A stretch of 64,000 nucleotides of DNA, taken from Candidatus Chloroploca sp. Khr17 (GTDB lineage Bacteria > Chloroflexota > Chloroflexia > Chloroflexales > Chloroflexaceae). The notes under the pieces were generated by a model. That model did no database searches and was not told the DNA's origin. It saw only the letters and a list, made by a program, of their open reading frames with translations. Within the stretch, counting starts at the first letter, position 1. Each line of letters starts with the position of its first letter. Positions 42,728-53,400 of the stretch are shown piece after piece. Made by a program: the position numbers and the translations under genes. The DNA lies in contig NZ_RYFF01000029.1 in the NCBI RefSeq assembly GCF_004138165.1, forward strand, positions 1 through 64,000. The letters are read 5' to 3'.

Positions 42728-44989
42728 ATGCCGATCATTCCTCCAACGCTTGATGATCGCAGTTACGACGACCTGGTGCGCGAACTGCTGAACCGGGTGC
42801 CGGCACACACGCGTGAATGGACCGATGTGCGGCCTGGCGATCCGGGGCGCACGCTGATCGAGCTCTTTGCGTTTCTGGCCGACTCGATCCTCTATCGAGC
42901 CAATCTGATCCCCGAGCGACAGCGCCTAGTCTTTCTCAAGTTGCTCGGCATCCCGATGCGTCCCGCCATGCCGGCCCGGACACTGGTGACGCTAGCGCTT
43001 GACGATCCGATGCAAACGAGCGCGACGATCCTGCGGCCCCTGGCGAAGGTGAGCGGCCCCGTCGCCTTCGAGACGACCAGCGAAGTGACGGTGCTGCCGG
43101 TGACCGCCGAGGCCTATGCGCGACGCCCGCTGAGCGAGAGCGAGCAGGGTACGTATCGCGAGATCGTCCACAATCTCGGGGTGCTCTATCTTGGCACCCA
43201 AGATGCGAGTCGGGCGCGGGGCTATGTGACGGTGCCAGTCTTTGCGGGTGGCGCAGCCAATCCCGAGGGCTTTGATCTGATCAATGAGACGATTGATCAG
43301 GCGTTGTGGCTCGCGCTGCTCGCCCCCGAGGCCGAGGAGCCAGCGCTGCAACCGATCCACAACGAAGCGGTGCGGCAGACGCTTGGTACCAGTGTCGGTG
43401 GAGGTCAGCAACTGTTGAGTATCGGCTTGTTGCCAGCGATCAGTGTGCCGGCCTGGAATGATGAGCAGATCGGGCCACGCGCTGCGCTGCCCCATCTCTG
43501 GGAGATTACCGGCCTGGATGCGCGGGGTCAGGTGACCTATACGCAACTTGATCAGATTGTTGATACAACGGCAGGGCTGACGCAACGAGGCATCGAGCGG
43601 CTCGTCTTGCCGGGGCCGCAATTTATTGGCGCCCCGGGCAACGACGTGCGCCAGCACCTCAATGCGGGCACCGGCGCGATGCCACCGCGCCTCGACGATC
43701 CCGCGAAGGCGGCGCGGCTCGTTGCGTGGCTACGGTTGCGACCCACGCGCCGCCTCGAAAGCCTGCGCCTGAGCTGGGTCGGGATCAACGCGGTCGAGGT
43801 TGATCAACGACAAACCATCACCGGGCGCATTATCGGCACAAGCAATGGTAGCAGCGACCAGCAAATGGCGCTGCCTGGCACGAGTGTCGAGCCAGCGGCG
43901 CTGGTGGTGCAGGTGGAAGAAGAGGGCCTCGGATATGTCGCGTGGGAACGTGGCGAGACAAGCCTGGCTGGGCGCGACAGTCGTGTCTACACGCTCGATG
44001 CCGAGGCCGGGACAATCACGTTTGGCAATGGGGTACGAGGCCGTGTGCCGGCCCCCGGTCGGCGGGTGCGGGTCGCGCAGATGCGGGCCGGTGGTGGGAT
44101 TGCGGGGAACCTGCCGCCCGGGTCTCTGACCGATCTTGATGCGGTTGAACTTGATGGGCGCCGGGCAACCGGGGTCGTCGTTACGCAACCCCTGGCTGCC
44201 GAGGGCGGGCTCGAGGCCGAAACGCTGGCCGAGGCCGAGGTGCGGATTCCGCAGGTCTTGCGTCATCGCGAGCGTGCAGTCACAGCCCAGGATTACCGTA
44301 CGATCGCCGCCGAGACACCAGGGGTGCAGGTGGCGCGGGTCGAGTTGTTGCCACGCTTCAAGCCGCACCAGATGCGCGAAGAGGTTCCGGGCATCGTCTC
44401 GGTCATGGTGCTGCCCTTCCGCCCGCCACCCGGCCCACCGAATCCGCGGCCAGACCGGCCCTTTCTCGAAACCGTCTATGCCCACCTTGAAGCACGGCGG
44501 CCCCTTGGCACCGAATTGTATGTCATTGGCGTTGACTACGTGCCGCTCGGGTTGAGTGTTGGGGTCGAGATCGCCGATGGCTACGACCGCGAGGCGACGC
44601 TGCGCAGTGTGCGCCTGGCGCTACGCGAGTTTTTGTGGCCGTTGATGGGCGGCGGGCCGCAACGCACCGGCTGGCCGCTTGGCAAAACCGTCGAAGACCG
44701 CGAACTCGAACTGGTCGCCGCACGGGTACCAGGGGTTCAAAGCTTGCTCGGCAACCGGCTGAATATCTTTCTGCGCAATGCAACGGGCGACGATTGGGTG
44801 AAACAAGAGCGCAGCACGACGAATGCCCTGATCAACATCCCGCTCAGCAAATGGCAACTGCCCGAACTACTCTCGGTTGTTGCCGTCGCCGATGACGAAC
44901 CACCGAACGATCTACGGGGCGTACCGAATCCCTTCCTGAGCGACGGAGGGATGGTGCCGATCCCGCTTGTCCCGGAGGTATGCACCTGA
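42728..44989 (+). CDS. Baseplate J / gp47-family wedge protein
   Basis: This 753-aa protein is a baseplate wedge of the gpJ/gp6/Afp11 type. The N-terminal part has DVRPGDPGRTLIELFAFLAD, then SILYRANLIPERQRLVFLKLLG, a very typical opening. The central region holds GTITFGNGVRGRVPAPGRRV, and the C-terminal domain has ERAVTAQDYRTIAAETPGVQVARV and VDYVPLGLSVGVEIADGYDR. With gp25 and the gpI-like protein it builds the wedges that hold the sheath in the extended state. GGGAGG lies upstream. It is a usual length for eCIS J proteins. Confidence 0.92.
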   Translation: MPIIPPTLDDRSYDDLVRELLNRVPAHTREWTDVRPGDPGRTLIELFAFLADSILYRANLIPERQRLVFLKLLGIPMRPAMPARTLVTLALDDPMQTSATILRPLAKVSGPVAFETTSEVTVLPVTAEAYARRPLSESEQGTYREIVHNLGVLYLGTQDASRARGYVTVPVFAGGAANPEGFDLINETIDQALWLALLAPEAEEPALQPIHNEAVRQTLGTSVGGGQQLLSIGLLPAISVPAWNDEQIGPRAALPHLWEITGLDARGQVTYTQLDQIVDTTAGLTQRGIERLVLPGPQFIGAPGNDVRQHLNAGTGAMPPRLDDPAKAARLVAWLRLRPTRRLESLRLSWVGINAVEVDQRQTITGRIIGTSNGSSDQQMALPGTSVEPAALVVQVEEEGLGYVAWERGETSLAGRDSRVYTLDAEAGTITFGNGVRGRVPAPGRRVRVAQMRAGGGIAGNLPPGSLTDLDAVELDGRRATGVVVTQPLAAEGGLEAETLAEAEVRIPQVLRHRERAVTAQDYRTIAAETPGVQVARVELLPRFKPHQMREEVPGIVSVMVLPFRPPPGPPNPRPDRPFLETVYAHLEARRPLGTELYVIGVDYVPLGLSVGVEIADGYDREATLRSVRLALREFLWPLMGGGPQRTGWPLGKTVEDRELELVAARVPGVQSLLGNRLNIFLRNATGDDWVKQERSTTNALINIPLSKWQLPELLSVVAVADDEPPNDLRGVPNPFLSDGGMVPIPLVPEVCT

Positions 44990-44991
44990 CT

Positions 44992-47358
44992 ATGGATGCC
45001 AATGGTCTGAAATTCTGGATGCTCGCGGATGCCCACGACTGGGTGCTGGCGGGGGAACAACCGGCGCTGCGCTATGATCGCGAGCGGCGTGCGCTGCGGC
45101 TCACCAGCCAGGCGGCGGTCTTGCCGCCGGTTGCGCCCGCTGGCACCGAAGCCGAGGCGACCGCCCGCCTGGAGCTCGTTCCGCAAGCTCGCGATGCGTT
45201 TGGAACAAGGGCCAGGTGGGATGCCGCAACTGGGCGCATCATGGCAACCGGTGCCCTCGCTGGGCAGGTGCCAATCTGGACAGCCCCGAGCGCCGCTGAA
45301 GCGCCGACGGATCTCTGTGTCGGCACCGACGGCGTGCTCTATGTTGCGGTGAACGGCGGCGTCACGCTGGTCGATCTGCGCGACCGATGGGATGCGGTGA
45401 GCCTGAGCCTCCCAGGGTTTGCGGCGTGGCGACTGGCAGCGGCGCCAGATGGCGGGGTGTGGGTACTTGACCGCGACCAGCCACAGCTTGGGCGGGTCAC
45501 AGGGTTGCCATTGCGAAGGCGGGTTCAGGTTGAGTATGACCCGGATACGCCGCGTCCCTGTGAAGAGAACGCGAACCCGCCCCGGCTGGAACTCTATCCG
45601 CATGCCACCTTCGTCGCCACCGCAAGACCTGTTAGCCTTGCGTGTAGCCCTGATGGGCAAGTCGCCGTGCTCTGCTGGCAAACCGACGGCGCACCTGCCG
45701 TTGTGCGTTATCTTGACACACGCGGGGGATGGTATGAGCCATGCCTCTTACAAGGCGTAGTGCATCCCTTCAGCCTTGCCTGGGTCACCCTGGATCGCAT
45801 CGCCCTGCTGGTTCCCCATCTCAGCAACGAAGCCCCGGTCTACTCGGCAAGCCCTGGCGCGGCGCGCGTGATGCCGGTGGGTGACTATTACCCCTTGCGG
45901 CCTGATCGCTTTGGGGGCGGCCCCTTCGTGCATGGCTTGACGCTGCCGCCGCACTATCCCACCAGCGACGAAGAGGGCAGCCTCCCGTTACACTTCCTCT
46001 CGCTGCCCAGCTTCCCGAGCGAAGGCGAAGCAAGCAATCAGGCAAGCATCGACAGTGGCAGCGCACGCACCGTCTGGCACCGGCTCTACCTCGAAGCCAA
46101 CCTGCCCGACGCATGTGGGGTACGGATCTTGCTGGCCGCCGAAGATACAGGCGCAACCCCGACCGACGAGTTGGAATGGCACGAGCACCAGTTTGGGCCG
46201 ATCTTCAACGTTGTGGGAGAACAGAATATCCCGGTCGGCGCGTGGGTACCACACGCCAGCGAAATCCCGCACCATCGAGGCCTGCTCACCTGCGACCGTA
46301 CCCCTGGCAAAGCGGGTCTCTTTACGACACTGATCCAGCGCCCGCAGCGCAAAGTGAAGACCCTGCGCGGGCGCTATCTCCACGTCCGCATCGTGCTCAA
46401 CGGCGATCGTCGCACCACCCCAGAAGTCTGGGCTCTTCGCGTCTATGCCAGCCGCTTCAGTTATGTCGAAAACTATCTGCCCGAACTCTACCAGGAGACT
46501 GTCTTTGGGCCTGAGGCTGATGCGTACCTAGCCCCTGGCGAACGCAGCACCCCGGCGGATTTTCTGGAACGGTTTGTCGGCAATTTCGAAGGCGTGCTGA
46601 CCATCCTGGAAGACCGGGTCGCTGCGGCGCATCTGCTCACCGCGCCCGCGACGACCCCGCCCGAAGCGTTGGAATGGCTGGCAAGCTGGATCGGTCTCGC
46701 GCTCGACGCAGCCTATCCCGAAGAGCGCCACCGACGCCTACTCGCCGAGGCCCCGACGCTCTACCGGCAGCGCGGCACGCTGGCCGGGCTCATGCTCGCG
46801 CTCGACATTGCCACGGGCGACGGCGTCCGCGATGGCCGGATCATCGTCATTGAAAACTGGCGCTTCCGTCGTGTTGTCGCCACCATCCTGGGGGCCAACC
46901 TTGCCGACGAAACAAACCCGCTTCTGGCCGGGATGGTAGTCAGCGGCAACAGCTATGTTGGCGACACCCTTGTACTCGGTGACGAAGAGAAGAAGGAATT
47001 TTTGGCCCTCTTTGCCGCCGATCTCGATGTTACCGCAGCCGAGGCCGACGTCATCGCCGCGCTCTTCGACCGGTTGGCCTATCGCGTGACGATCCTGGTT
47101 CACAACGATGTGCAACCGCAAGAGCAGGGGTTGATCCAGCGCATCGCCGCGCTGGAAACCCCGGCCCATATCATCACCGATGTACAGACCGCAACTGGAT
47201 CACTCATGGTCGCCTTACGTTCCCTGATTGGCATCGACACGTATCTGAGTCCGAAACGTCCACCGGGGCCGCTCCGCCTTGGCGCAAGCCAGATTGGCGT
47301 ACGGGATCTGCTCCAAGCAACGCCCTCTCTTGATCCGCGCCTCGATCAGCGAATATGA
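44992..47358 (+). CDS. gpI-like tail protein with N-terminal propeller-like domain
   Basis: This protein of about 788 aa has two parts. Residues about 90-350 repeat patterns such as LCVGTDGVLYVAVNGGVTLV, LAAAPDGGVWVLDRDQPQLG and LACSPDGQVAVLC, like blades of a beta-propeller. Residues about 485-700 (YLPELYQ, FLERFVGNFEGVLTILEDRV, WLASWIGLALDAAYPEERHR, LYRQRGTLAGLMLALDIATG) match the phage tail protein I / Afp12-type domain. The gpI part is a baseplate component; the propeller may bind a fibre or surface. Start is uncertain: ATG 44992 has GGAGG at 13 bases, and ATG 44980 has it at one base. Confidence 0.87.
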   Translation: MDANGLKFWMLADAHDWVLAGEQPALRYDRERRALRLTSQAAVLPPVAPAGTEAEATARLELVPQARDAFGTRARWDAATGRIMATGALAGQVPIWTAPSAAEAPTDLCVGTDGVLYVAVNGGVTLVDLRDRWDAVSLSLPGFAAWRLAAAPDGGVWVLDRDQPQLGRVTGLPLRRRVQVEYDPDTPRPCEENANPPRLELYPHATFVATARPVSLACSPDGQVAVLCWQTDGAPAVVRYLDTRGGWYEPCLLQGVVHPFSLAWVTLDRIALLVPHLSNEAPVYSASPGAARVMPVGDYYPLRPDRFGGGPFVHGLTLPPHYPTSDEEGSLPLHFLSLPSFPSEGEASNQASIDSGSARTVWHRLYLEANLPDACGVRILLAAEDTGATPTDELEWHEHQFGPIFNVVGEQNIPVGAWVPHASEIPHHRGLLTCDRTPGKAGLFTTLIQRPQRKVKTLRGRYLHVRIVLNGDRRTTPEVWALRVYASRFSYVENYLPELYQETVFGPEADAYLAPGERSTPADFLERFVGNFEGVLTILEDRVAAAHLLTAPATTPPEALEWLASWIGLALDAAYPEERHRRLLAEAPTLYRQRGTLAGLMLALDIATGDGVRDGRIIVIENWRFRRVVATILGANLADETNPLLAGMVVSGNSYVGDTLVLGDEEKKEFLALFAADLDVTAAEADVIAALFDRLAYRVTILVHNDVQPQEQGLIQRIAALETPAHIITDVQTATGSLMVALRSLIGIDTYLSPKRPPGPLRLGASQIGVRDLLQATPSLDPRLDQRI

Positions 47359-47359
47359 A

Positions 47360-47412
47360 GTGTTTGCGTTGGGACACCACGCCAGCTACGCTGGCATGTC
47401 CCAACGCAAACA
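47360..47412. terminator. Hairpin inside the eCIS operon
   Basis: Arms GTGTTTGCGTTGGGACA and the complement enclose a second small hairpin, GCCAGC-TAC-GCTGGC. It starts just after the gpI-like stop codon and precedes the three-paralogue part, so it may lower expression of distal genes. Confidence 0.65.
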
Positions 47413-47465
47413 CGGAATCCAGCGAAGCAACAGATGACAGGGCGCAGCCCTGAAGGAACAAAGAC

Positions 47466-48326
47466 ATGAGCACATACCCAGATCCGCTGGCACAGTCCAG
47501 ACGCACCACCGACCGCCTCTTCTACGCGACCGGCGTGCTGCTGGATGCCCAGGATTTTCTTGATGAGCAGACCTATCACCGGGGGCGACAAGCCAGGGCG
47601 CTTCATTTTTTGCATGGGTCGGGGACTGCGGCTGGTCTGCGCGTTGTCTACGAGGCTGAAGTGCCTGCCGCTGACGGTAACCCTGGTCGCGAAGAGCGGT
47701 TGCTGGTGCATCCAGGAGTCGCCGTCGATCGGCTGGGACGCTTGATCGAGGTGCCGAGTACGGTGTGCCTGCGGGTGCAGCGCTGGTTCGCCGCCAACGC
47801 CGCCGACCTGCCGATCCTGGTGGCCGATGCTAGCAGCGACGGTACGCCACGCCCCGCACGGGTTGAAGTCGATCTCTATTTGCGCTATGTCGCCTGTGAG
47901 CAGGGCAAAACCCCGGCGATGGCGTCCGGGCCGTACGACGCGCTCAATGCGGTGCAGCCTTCGCGGCTACGTGACTACTACGACATTGATCTGATTGTCC
48001 GCGACCGCGCCGATGCGCCGTTGCCCTTTGATCACTGGGCCAGCGCCGTTGAGGGCGTTGACCCGGCGGATCGCCCGGCGGCGCTGCGCGAGGCGATCTA
48101 CACGGCGTGGGACGTGGCCGCCCGCGTTTCGTCACAGGATGAACTGAATCGCTTGCCCGAATATGTGTTTGGGCAAGATCCCACGGGGGTGTTTCTCGCT
48201 CGCGTGACCATTCCAGCCACCGCTGGCCCACCGGCGACCCGCGCCCCCGGCGATGTCAGCGTAAGTGATCGTGGGCGGCTCTTTGCCTATACGACCGCAG
48301 CCCTGCTGGCATGGTTGGGTCTATAA
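47466..48326 (+). CDS. eCIS distal protein, shared-module paralogue 1 (286 aa)
   Basis: This protein has no recognised function. Residues about 15-100 read RLFYATGVLLDAQDFLDEQT, then GTAAGLRVVYE and LLVHPGVAVDRLGRLIEVP. The same layout (aromatic-x-G-x-x-L, an EQ pair, G-L-x-V, then L-x-V-x-P-G-x-x-x-x-x-x-G-x-x-I-x-V/I-P) occurs at the start of the next two gene products. The rest is soluble, with a long stretch of mixed sequence ending FAYTTAALLAWLGL. AAGGA precedes the ATG. Position after the baseplate genes suggests an outer baseplate or fibre-network part, but this is unproven. Confidence 0.7.
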   Translation: MSTYPDPLAQSRRTTDRLFYATGVLLDAQDFLDEQTYHRGRQARALHFLHGSGTAAGLRVVYEAEVPAADGNPGREERLLVHPGVAVDRLGRLIEVPSTVCLRVQRWFAANAADLPILVADASSDGTPRPARVEVDLYLRYVACEQGKTPAMASGPYDALNAVQPSRLRDYYDIDLIVRDRADAPLPFDHWASAVEGVDPADRPAALREAIYTAWDVAARVSSQDELNRLPEYVFGQDPTGVFLARVTIPATAGPPATRAPGDVSVSDRGRLFAYTTAALLAWLGL

Positions 48327-48340
48327 AGAGGAGACAGGCT

Positions 48341-50341
48341 ATGTTTGATCTCAACCTTGATGCAGGTCGTCGCTTGATGCGGCTGCGCATTAACCGGGAT
48401 GATGCCGACCGCCTGACCCGCGATGGCATCATGGTCGTTGACGACCGCCGCCGTCGCCCACAGTGGTTCGACGGGCGCTTTCTGGCTGCCCGCGACCTGA
48501 CCAACGAACAGAACTATGTGCTCACACGGCAGGCCGATCTCGGCAAGGCTGGCGGGGTCGGCGTCGTGCGCGGGCTCGAGGTGGTTGCTGACCAACGCGG
48601 CTTGCGCATCCAACCCGGCTTTGGCCTCACCTCGCTCGGCGAGATGGTGATCATTCCGCGTGAACTGACCTTGCAATTGAACAACATCCCACAGATCGAG
48701 CGGCTCAACCGTACCTTCGGGTTGTCACGGGTGCCCGCCGTGCCGCCACGCACGCTGACCGGACTCTTCATTGTGGCGCTCCGAGCGGTCGAGTATACGG
48801 CGAATCCCATTGTCTCCTACCCAACTGCGGTTGAAGGCGAACGCAGCGTCGAGGATGGCGACATCATCGAGGCGACGGCGGTGACGCTGATTCCTTTCAG
48901 CGACGGTGCAACGAGCATCGAGCTTGACCAGCGCCGGGCCGAGGTTGCCTACGCGATGTTTGTTGAACATGCCGAGCGCGAACTGCCGGTCGGCACGCTC
49001 CCACTGGCGATGGTTGCGCTCAATCGGGGGGCAGTCGAGTGGATCGATCCCTTTTTGGTGCGCCGCGAGATCGGGGCGGAACATGCCGATCTGATCGGGC
49101 TGGGGCCAATGCTCGGTTTTGCCACCCGCGCAACCCGCGAGGCGCATCTGTTGCAGTACGATCAGCATCTCAGCGACGTGCTCGAGCGCCAGGGCGGGCG
49201 TCCATTCAGTGCGAGCGACTATTTCCGCGTTTTGCCGCCCGCTGGGCGCCTTCCTCGCTCGGCGGTCAATCCCAATGATTTCACCCAGACCTACTTCCCG
49301 CCTGGCATCGAGGTCGATCTTGCGGTGGTGCCCGTTGATGAATTGAATATCCTGCTCGAAGAGAGTCTGGTGCTGCCACCGCTTGATTTGACCCTCACTG
49401 CCGATCAACTCGCAAGCACCAGTATTCAGATCATTATTCCACTCGCCCGCAGCGAGTTACGCCAGCGCATCAATCAACTCGAAAGCACAACGCGCCTGTT
49501 GCGCCCGGCTGCGCCCGGCCTCGTTGCGGCACGCAAACCGCTCGAAGCCCTGCGCACGCTACGCCTGCCGCAACGCCTGCCTCCGCCGATCCTTGATTCA
49601 GCGAGTCTCGCCGATCGCGCATGGCAAGAGGTTTTGCAACGTACCGAGCAGCTCTGGTTTGTGCGGCGGCGCAACTTTCACTATAAAGCCGAGCTTGTCG
49701 GCACGGTCATTCCGCTCCCGGTCGAACCACCGGTTGACGGCGGCGAAGGCGGCGGTGGCGAGGTGCCCGATCGCACCCTGATCAGCGAAAATCGCCTGCT
49801 TGATGCGCTTGGCGAACGCGATCTGCCCAATTTCTATTTTCGTCGTTTTGCCGCGCTCCGCTCGGCTGCCCGCGAAAACGGCACCTGGGAGAGTGTCGTC
49901 ACGCTGCTGGACAATGCACGCTGGCGCAGTGAAGCGTTCTTGCTCGCCGGCAGTCTTCACGAGATGAGTCTTGTGGAGGGGATGCAGCGCACCGGTCTGC
50001 GCACTGTGGCGCGCCGGTATCAAAATGTAGGCGATGGCTACGCGATCATCCGTCGCCAGGATGGTGACGTGCTGACTCGGTTTCACCCCGAATTGATCGC
50101 GACGTTGCCTCGTTTCTTGCTTGTTCCAGAGATCGATCAATTGATTACGCAATTCAGCAACCAGAACGACCTCGCAACCATCAATGAATTCTTACTCAAA
50201 ATGGGTCAGTCCCTGCGCGAAGGCGATCTGTCGCCCGAAGAGGTCTTCCGGGCGATGCTTGAACAAGTAGAAGCGGCAGGGATCAGGGTCACACGGACTG
50301 ACCCGGCTGAGATTCCCTTCTTCCCGCGCCGTGGGGAATAA
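48341..50341 (+). CDS. eCIS distal protein, shared-module paralogue 2 (666 aa)
   Basis: This protein begins MFDLNLDAGRRLMRLRINRD. The shared module follows at about residues 25-110: QWFDGRFLAARDLTNEQNYV, then GVVRGLEVVADQRGLRIQPG, FGLTSLGEMVIIP. Residues about 480-490 are Gly/Glu-rich (VDGGEGGGGEVP). A C-terminal helical region contains MGQSLREGDLSPEEVFRAML. The ATG at 48341 follows GAGGAGACAG, a better start than one ten codons upstream. No domain of known function is recognised. Confidence 0.7.
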   Translation: MFDLNLDAGRRLMRLRINRDDADRLTRDGIMVVDDRRRRPQWFDGRFLAARDLTNEQNYVLTRQADLGKAGGVGVVRGLEVVADQRGLRIQPGFGLTSLGEMVIIPRELTLQLNNIPQIERLNRTFGLSRVPAVPPRTLTGLFIVALRAVEYTANPIVSYPTAVEGERSVEDGDIIEATAVTLIPFSDGATSIELDQRRAEVAYAMFVEHAERELPVGTLPLAMVALNRGAVEWIDPFLVRREIGAEHADLIGLGPMLGFATRATREAHLLQYDQHLSDVLERQGGRPFSASDYFRVLPPAGRLPRSAVNPNDFTQTYFPPGIEVDLAVVPVDELNILLEESLVLPPLDLTLTADQLASTSIQIIIPLARSELRQRINQLESTTRLLRPAAPGLVAARKPLEALRTLRLPQRLPPPILDSASLADRAWQEVLQRTEQLWFVRRRNFHYKAELVGTVIPLPVEPPVDGGEGGGGEVPDRTLISENRLLDALGERDLPNFYFRRFAALRSAARENGTWESVVTLLDNARWRSEAFLLAGSLHEMSLVEGMQRTGLRTVARRYQNVGDGYAIIRRQDGDVLTRFHPELIATLPRFLLVPEIDQLITQFSNQNDLATINEFLLKMGQSLREGDLSPEEVFRAMLEQVEAAGIRVTRTDPAEIPFFPRRGE

Positions 50342-50343
50342 TT

Positions 50344-50388
50344 GTTGCGCTGGCAGCGAGGGCGAGACGCCCTCGCTGCCAGCGCAAC
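50344..50388. terminator. Perfect palindrome between paralogues 2 and 3
   Basis: GTTGCGCTGGCAGCGAGGGC pairs with its complement across a short GAGAC loop. It is a shorter relative of the palindromes at 2587 and 3884 and starts 3 bp after the stop codon. Confidence 0.7.
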
Positions 50389-50440
50389 ATGGTACGCCAG
50401 AGATGTGCCGTTTGCGCCAGGTAAGCGAAAAAGGAAGACT

Positions 50441-53400
50441 ATGAGAATTCTCAAGAGCATACGGAATCCGCAGCGCGATGAGCACTTGCTCGCCGTTGAT
50501 CCCGAGCTACGTCCGGATCTCGTCAGCGATTGGCGCCGTCGGCTCAATTTTTTTACCGGGCGTTCGTTGAGCCACCGGGCACTCGAGGCTGAACAGACGA
50601 TCCGCGAGGCGCATCTTGCGTTACGCGGTCAGGTTGTCTCGTCCGGGGTCATCGAGGGTCTCGAGGTCGGCCTTGAACGCGGCGAAGGCGGTACGTTTCT
50701 GCATCTCAACCCTGGAACCGGGCTAACCCCCGATGGCAATGATGTGACCGTGCCACAACCATTGCGGGTACCGATCCACGCGCCGCAGGTCTATATTCCG
50801 CCCGAGACGGGCCTGGGCAGCGGCGATACGCAGCGCTCGCTCGCCGCGCTGATCGCCAGCGCCGACGCCGAGCCGTTGCCACGCGCATGCATTCTGCTGC
50901 TGACACCAGTGACCATCCCGTTGAGCGCGGCGACCGACAGCACTGATCCGTGCGCCCTTGATGAGCAGGACGAGGCCTTTGCTGATTGGCAGTGGATCGA
51001 TGGGCTTGCCCTGACTTTGTATATCTGGCCGTTGCATGCGCTTCCCTTGCCCCCCTTCGATGCCAACCAGTGGCAGAATCAGCTGGCCCACGCCATCTTT
51101 GCAGCCGAAGCGTTGCTCGCGCCGGAAGAGCGCATGCCCTGGGAACACCTTGGCGTTCCGGTGGGTCTGGTCGGTTTTGACGCCAACTGGAACGCGCTCT
51201 TTGTTGACTGCTATGCCGTCGTGCGAGCGGGAGGCAAGCCGCGTCGTCGCACACCGTTGCTACCAGAACACGGTAATCCGTTTCTGTGGCAAGCGCGGAT
51301 GCAGCACTTCAGCGCCTACATGGCCGAGTTGAGTCTCGAGCAGATGCCGATTGAGCAGATCGCCGCCCGCGTACGCTTCATGCCTCCCGCAGGCATTTTG
51401 CCCGCAGGTGCGCTGGAACCGCGTCTGCTTGCCGACGACGGCACGACGCGCGCCCAGAACCATTTCTTTCCCCCGGGCTATGTGGTCGAGACGCTGCCGG
51501 TGGTGCTCGAACAACTCGATGTTGTGCTTGAGGCAAGCGCCTCACTCGACCCATTTGATCTGCGCGTCCCCGATCGGGTGCGCGTCGCCGTGCCGGTGCC
51601 CCAGGTCTGGTACGAACCCGATTTGCTGCGCGTCGAGGTGGTTGACGACGAATTTCAAACGACGCTCGCTGCATTTGAGCTACGGCGCAATCGCTGGTTG
51701 GGAAGGCGCGTCCAGGTTCACCAGATCACCAGTGCGCTCGTCAAAGCGATCACCGGCGAGGCCCTTGTCTATCCTGACCCCGACCCCGATGCGGTCGGCG
51801 AAGAGACGATCCTCACCGGGGACGACCTGCTCGACGCGAATGATCCGGCGCTGGCCGAGCCCGAAGCGGCGTATGGCACAACGCTGGCCGACGGAGGGCC
51901 GGTCGTCACCGTACGTCAGGAGTTACGCGACTGGCTGGCTGAACAGGCCCTGCTACGCGAGCCCGAAATGGCCCAGTTTGACCAGATGGGGCTCAGCAAT
52001 TTCATTGTCTTTCTGCAGGAACGCGTCAAGCAAGCCGACGACCGCATCGATCTGGGCTTTGTTCAGGCGCAGACTAATATGTATCGCCTGCGCCAGTTGC
52101 TGATGGGCAATGTTGGCGCAACGCGCCTCGCAACCTCGACCGCGCTCCCCGAGATTGCCCGAAGCGACTCGGCCATTATTGCCAACGAAGAGATTCGGCG
52201 CTACCTGGGGAGTGTCGTGCAGCCTGATGTTTTGAAACGAGCCCAGGGCACGCCGATCATTGGCGATGCGCCGACCCCAGGTGATCTCGGTGGTCGCGGC
52301 CTCGTGGCCGGGGCAACGATCCGTTCCACAACGACCCCGGGGATGCCACCCGCCGGCTTCAGTGGCGCGACGCCCCGCAACCTCTTTCTCTCCGGCGAAG
52401 TCAGTCGGCTCACCGCTAGTCTGGCCGGGCGAAGCATCCCCGACGCAACGGTTGCAGCCGAGCTCGCTGCTGGGTGGCGCGACCTCAGCGGGGGGCGCGG
52501 CGAACTGGCCCTCGACAGCGTCCGCGGCCAGGCTACCACCGCCAGCGGCGGCAAACTCTTTGCGACACCGTCGCTCGTGCCGCCCCAAGAAGCAATCATT
52601 GGCCAGGCCCAACTGGTGGGCAAAGGCTACGATTTTCGCACGATGACCGTTGCCGAACGGCTGCGCGCACCCGAGGCGAATGAGGCCAAAGAGGCGACGA
52701 TTGCGGCCAAGTTTGATGTTGCAAGCGGCTTCCACAAACTGCTCGAGATGGGCCTCAACCTCGATGAGATCAGCGTCCCGGGTGTCGCCGTCTACCAGGA
52801 TGGCCGTCCCGTCTTCGAAGAGGTAGGCGATGGGCGCACACGGCTCCGCCGCGAGTCGCGCACGTTGCGCGATCTTGCCGCGAACAATTTCCTCGATCTG
52901 CTGCGCGACCCCGATCCCGCCGACGCCGACGAAGCCGAGTTCTTCTCGCTTGCGGTGCAGCAAACGGAACATACCATCGCGGTGTTGCGCCTCGTTGAAG
53001 GACGTATGCGCGCCTATCGGGCCGTGATCACCCGGTGCGAGCAGACGCTCAAGACCATCACCGATCTCGCGGCCCAGGCCGATCGTCGGCTCAAGCTGAT
53101 CGGCGACGAGCTCGCCGAAGCGCGCCACGACGTCGCCGTAGCGACGGCGCTGCTGGCAGAAGAGACCGCCCGCATTGCGGCGATCAACGACCGTCGCAAT
53201 CAGATCATCGCCGAGCACGTCACCTTTCTCGCCTACTACCGACCACGCCTCAGCGATCATCGCAAGGATGTCCCGGTACGCTTCGTTGATAATGGCCTGG
53301 TCGCGGCACCCATTCCGGCCTGCCTTGCCCGGCGCGCCTATATCGCCCCCGAGCTCCGCGAGATGGTGGCACTCTTGCGCGAAACGCCGCTCAAGTGGCT

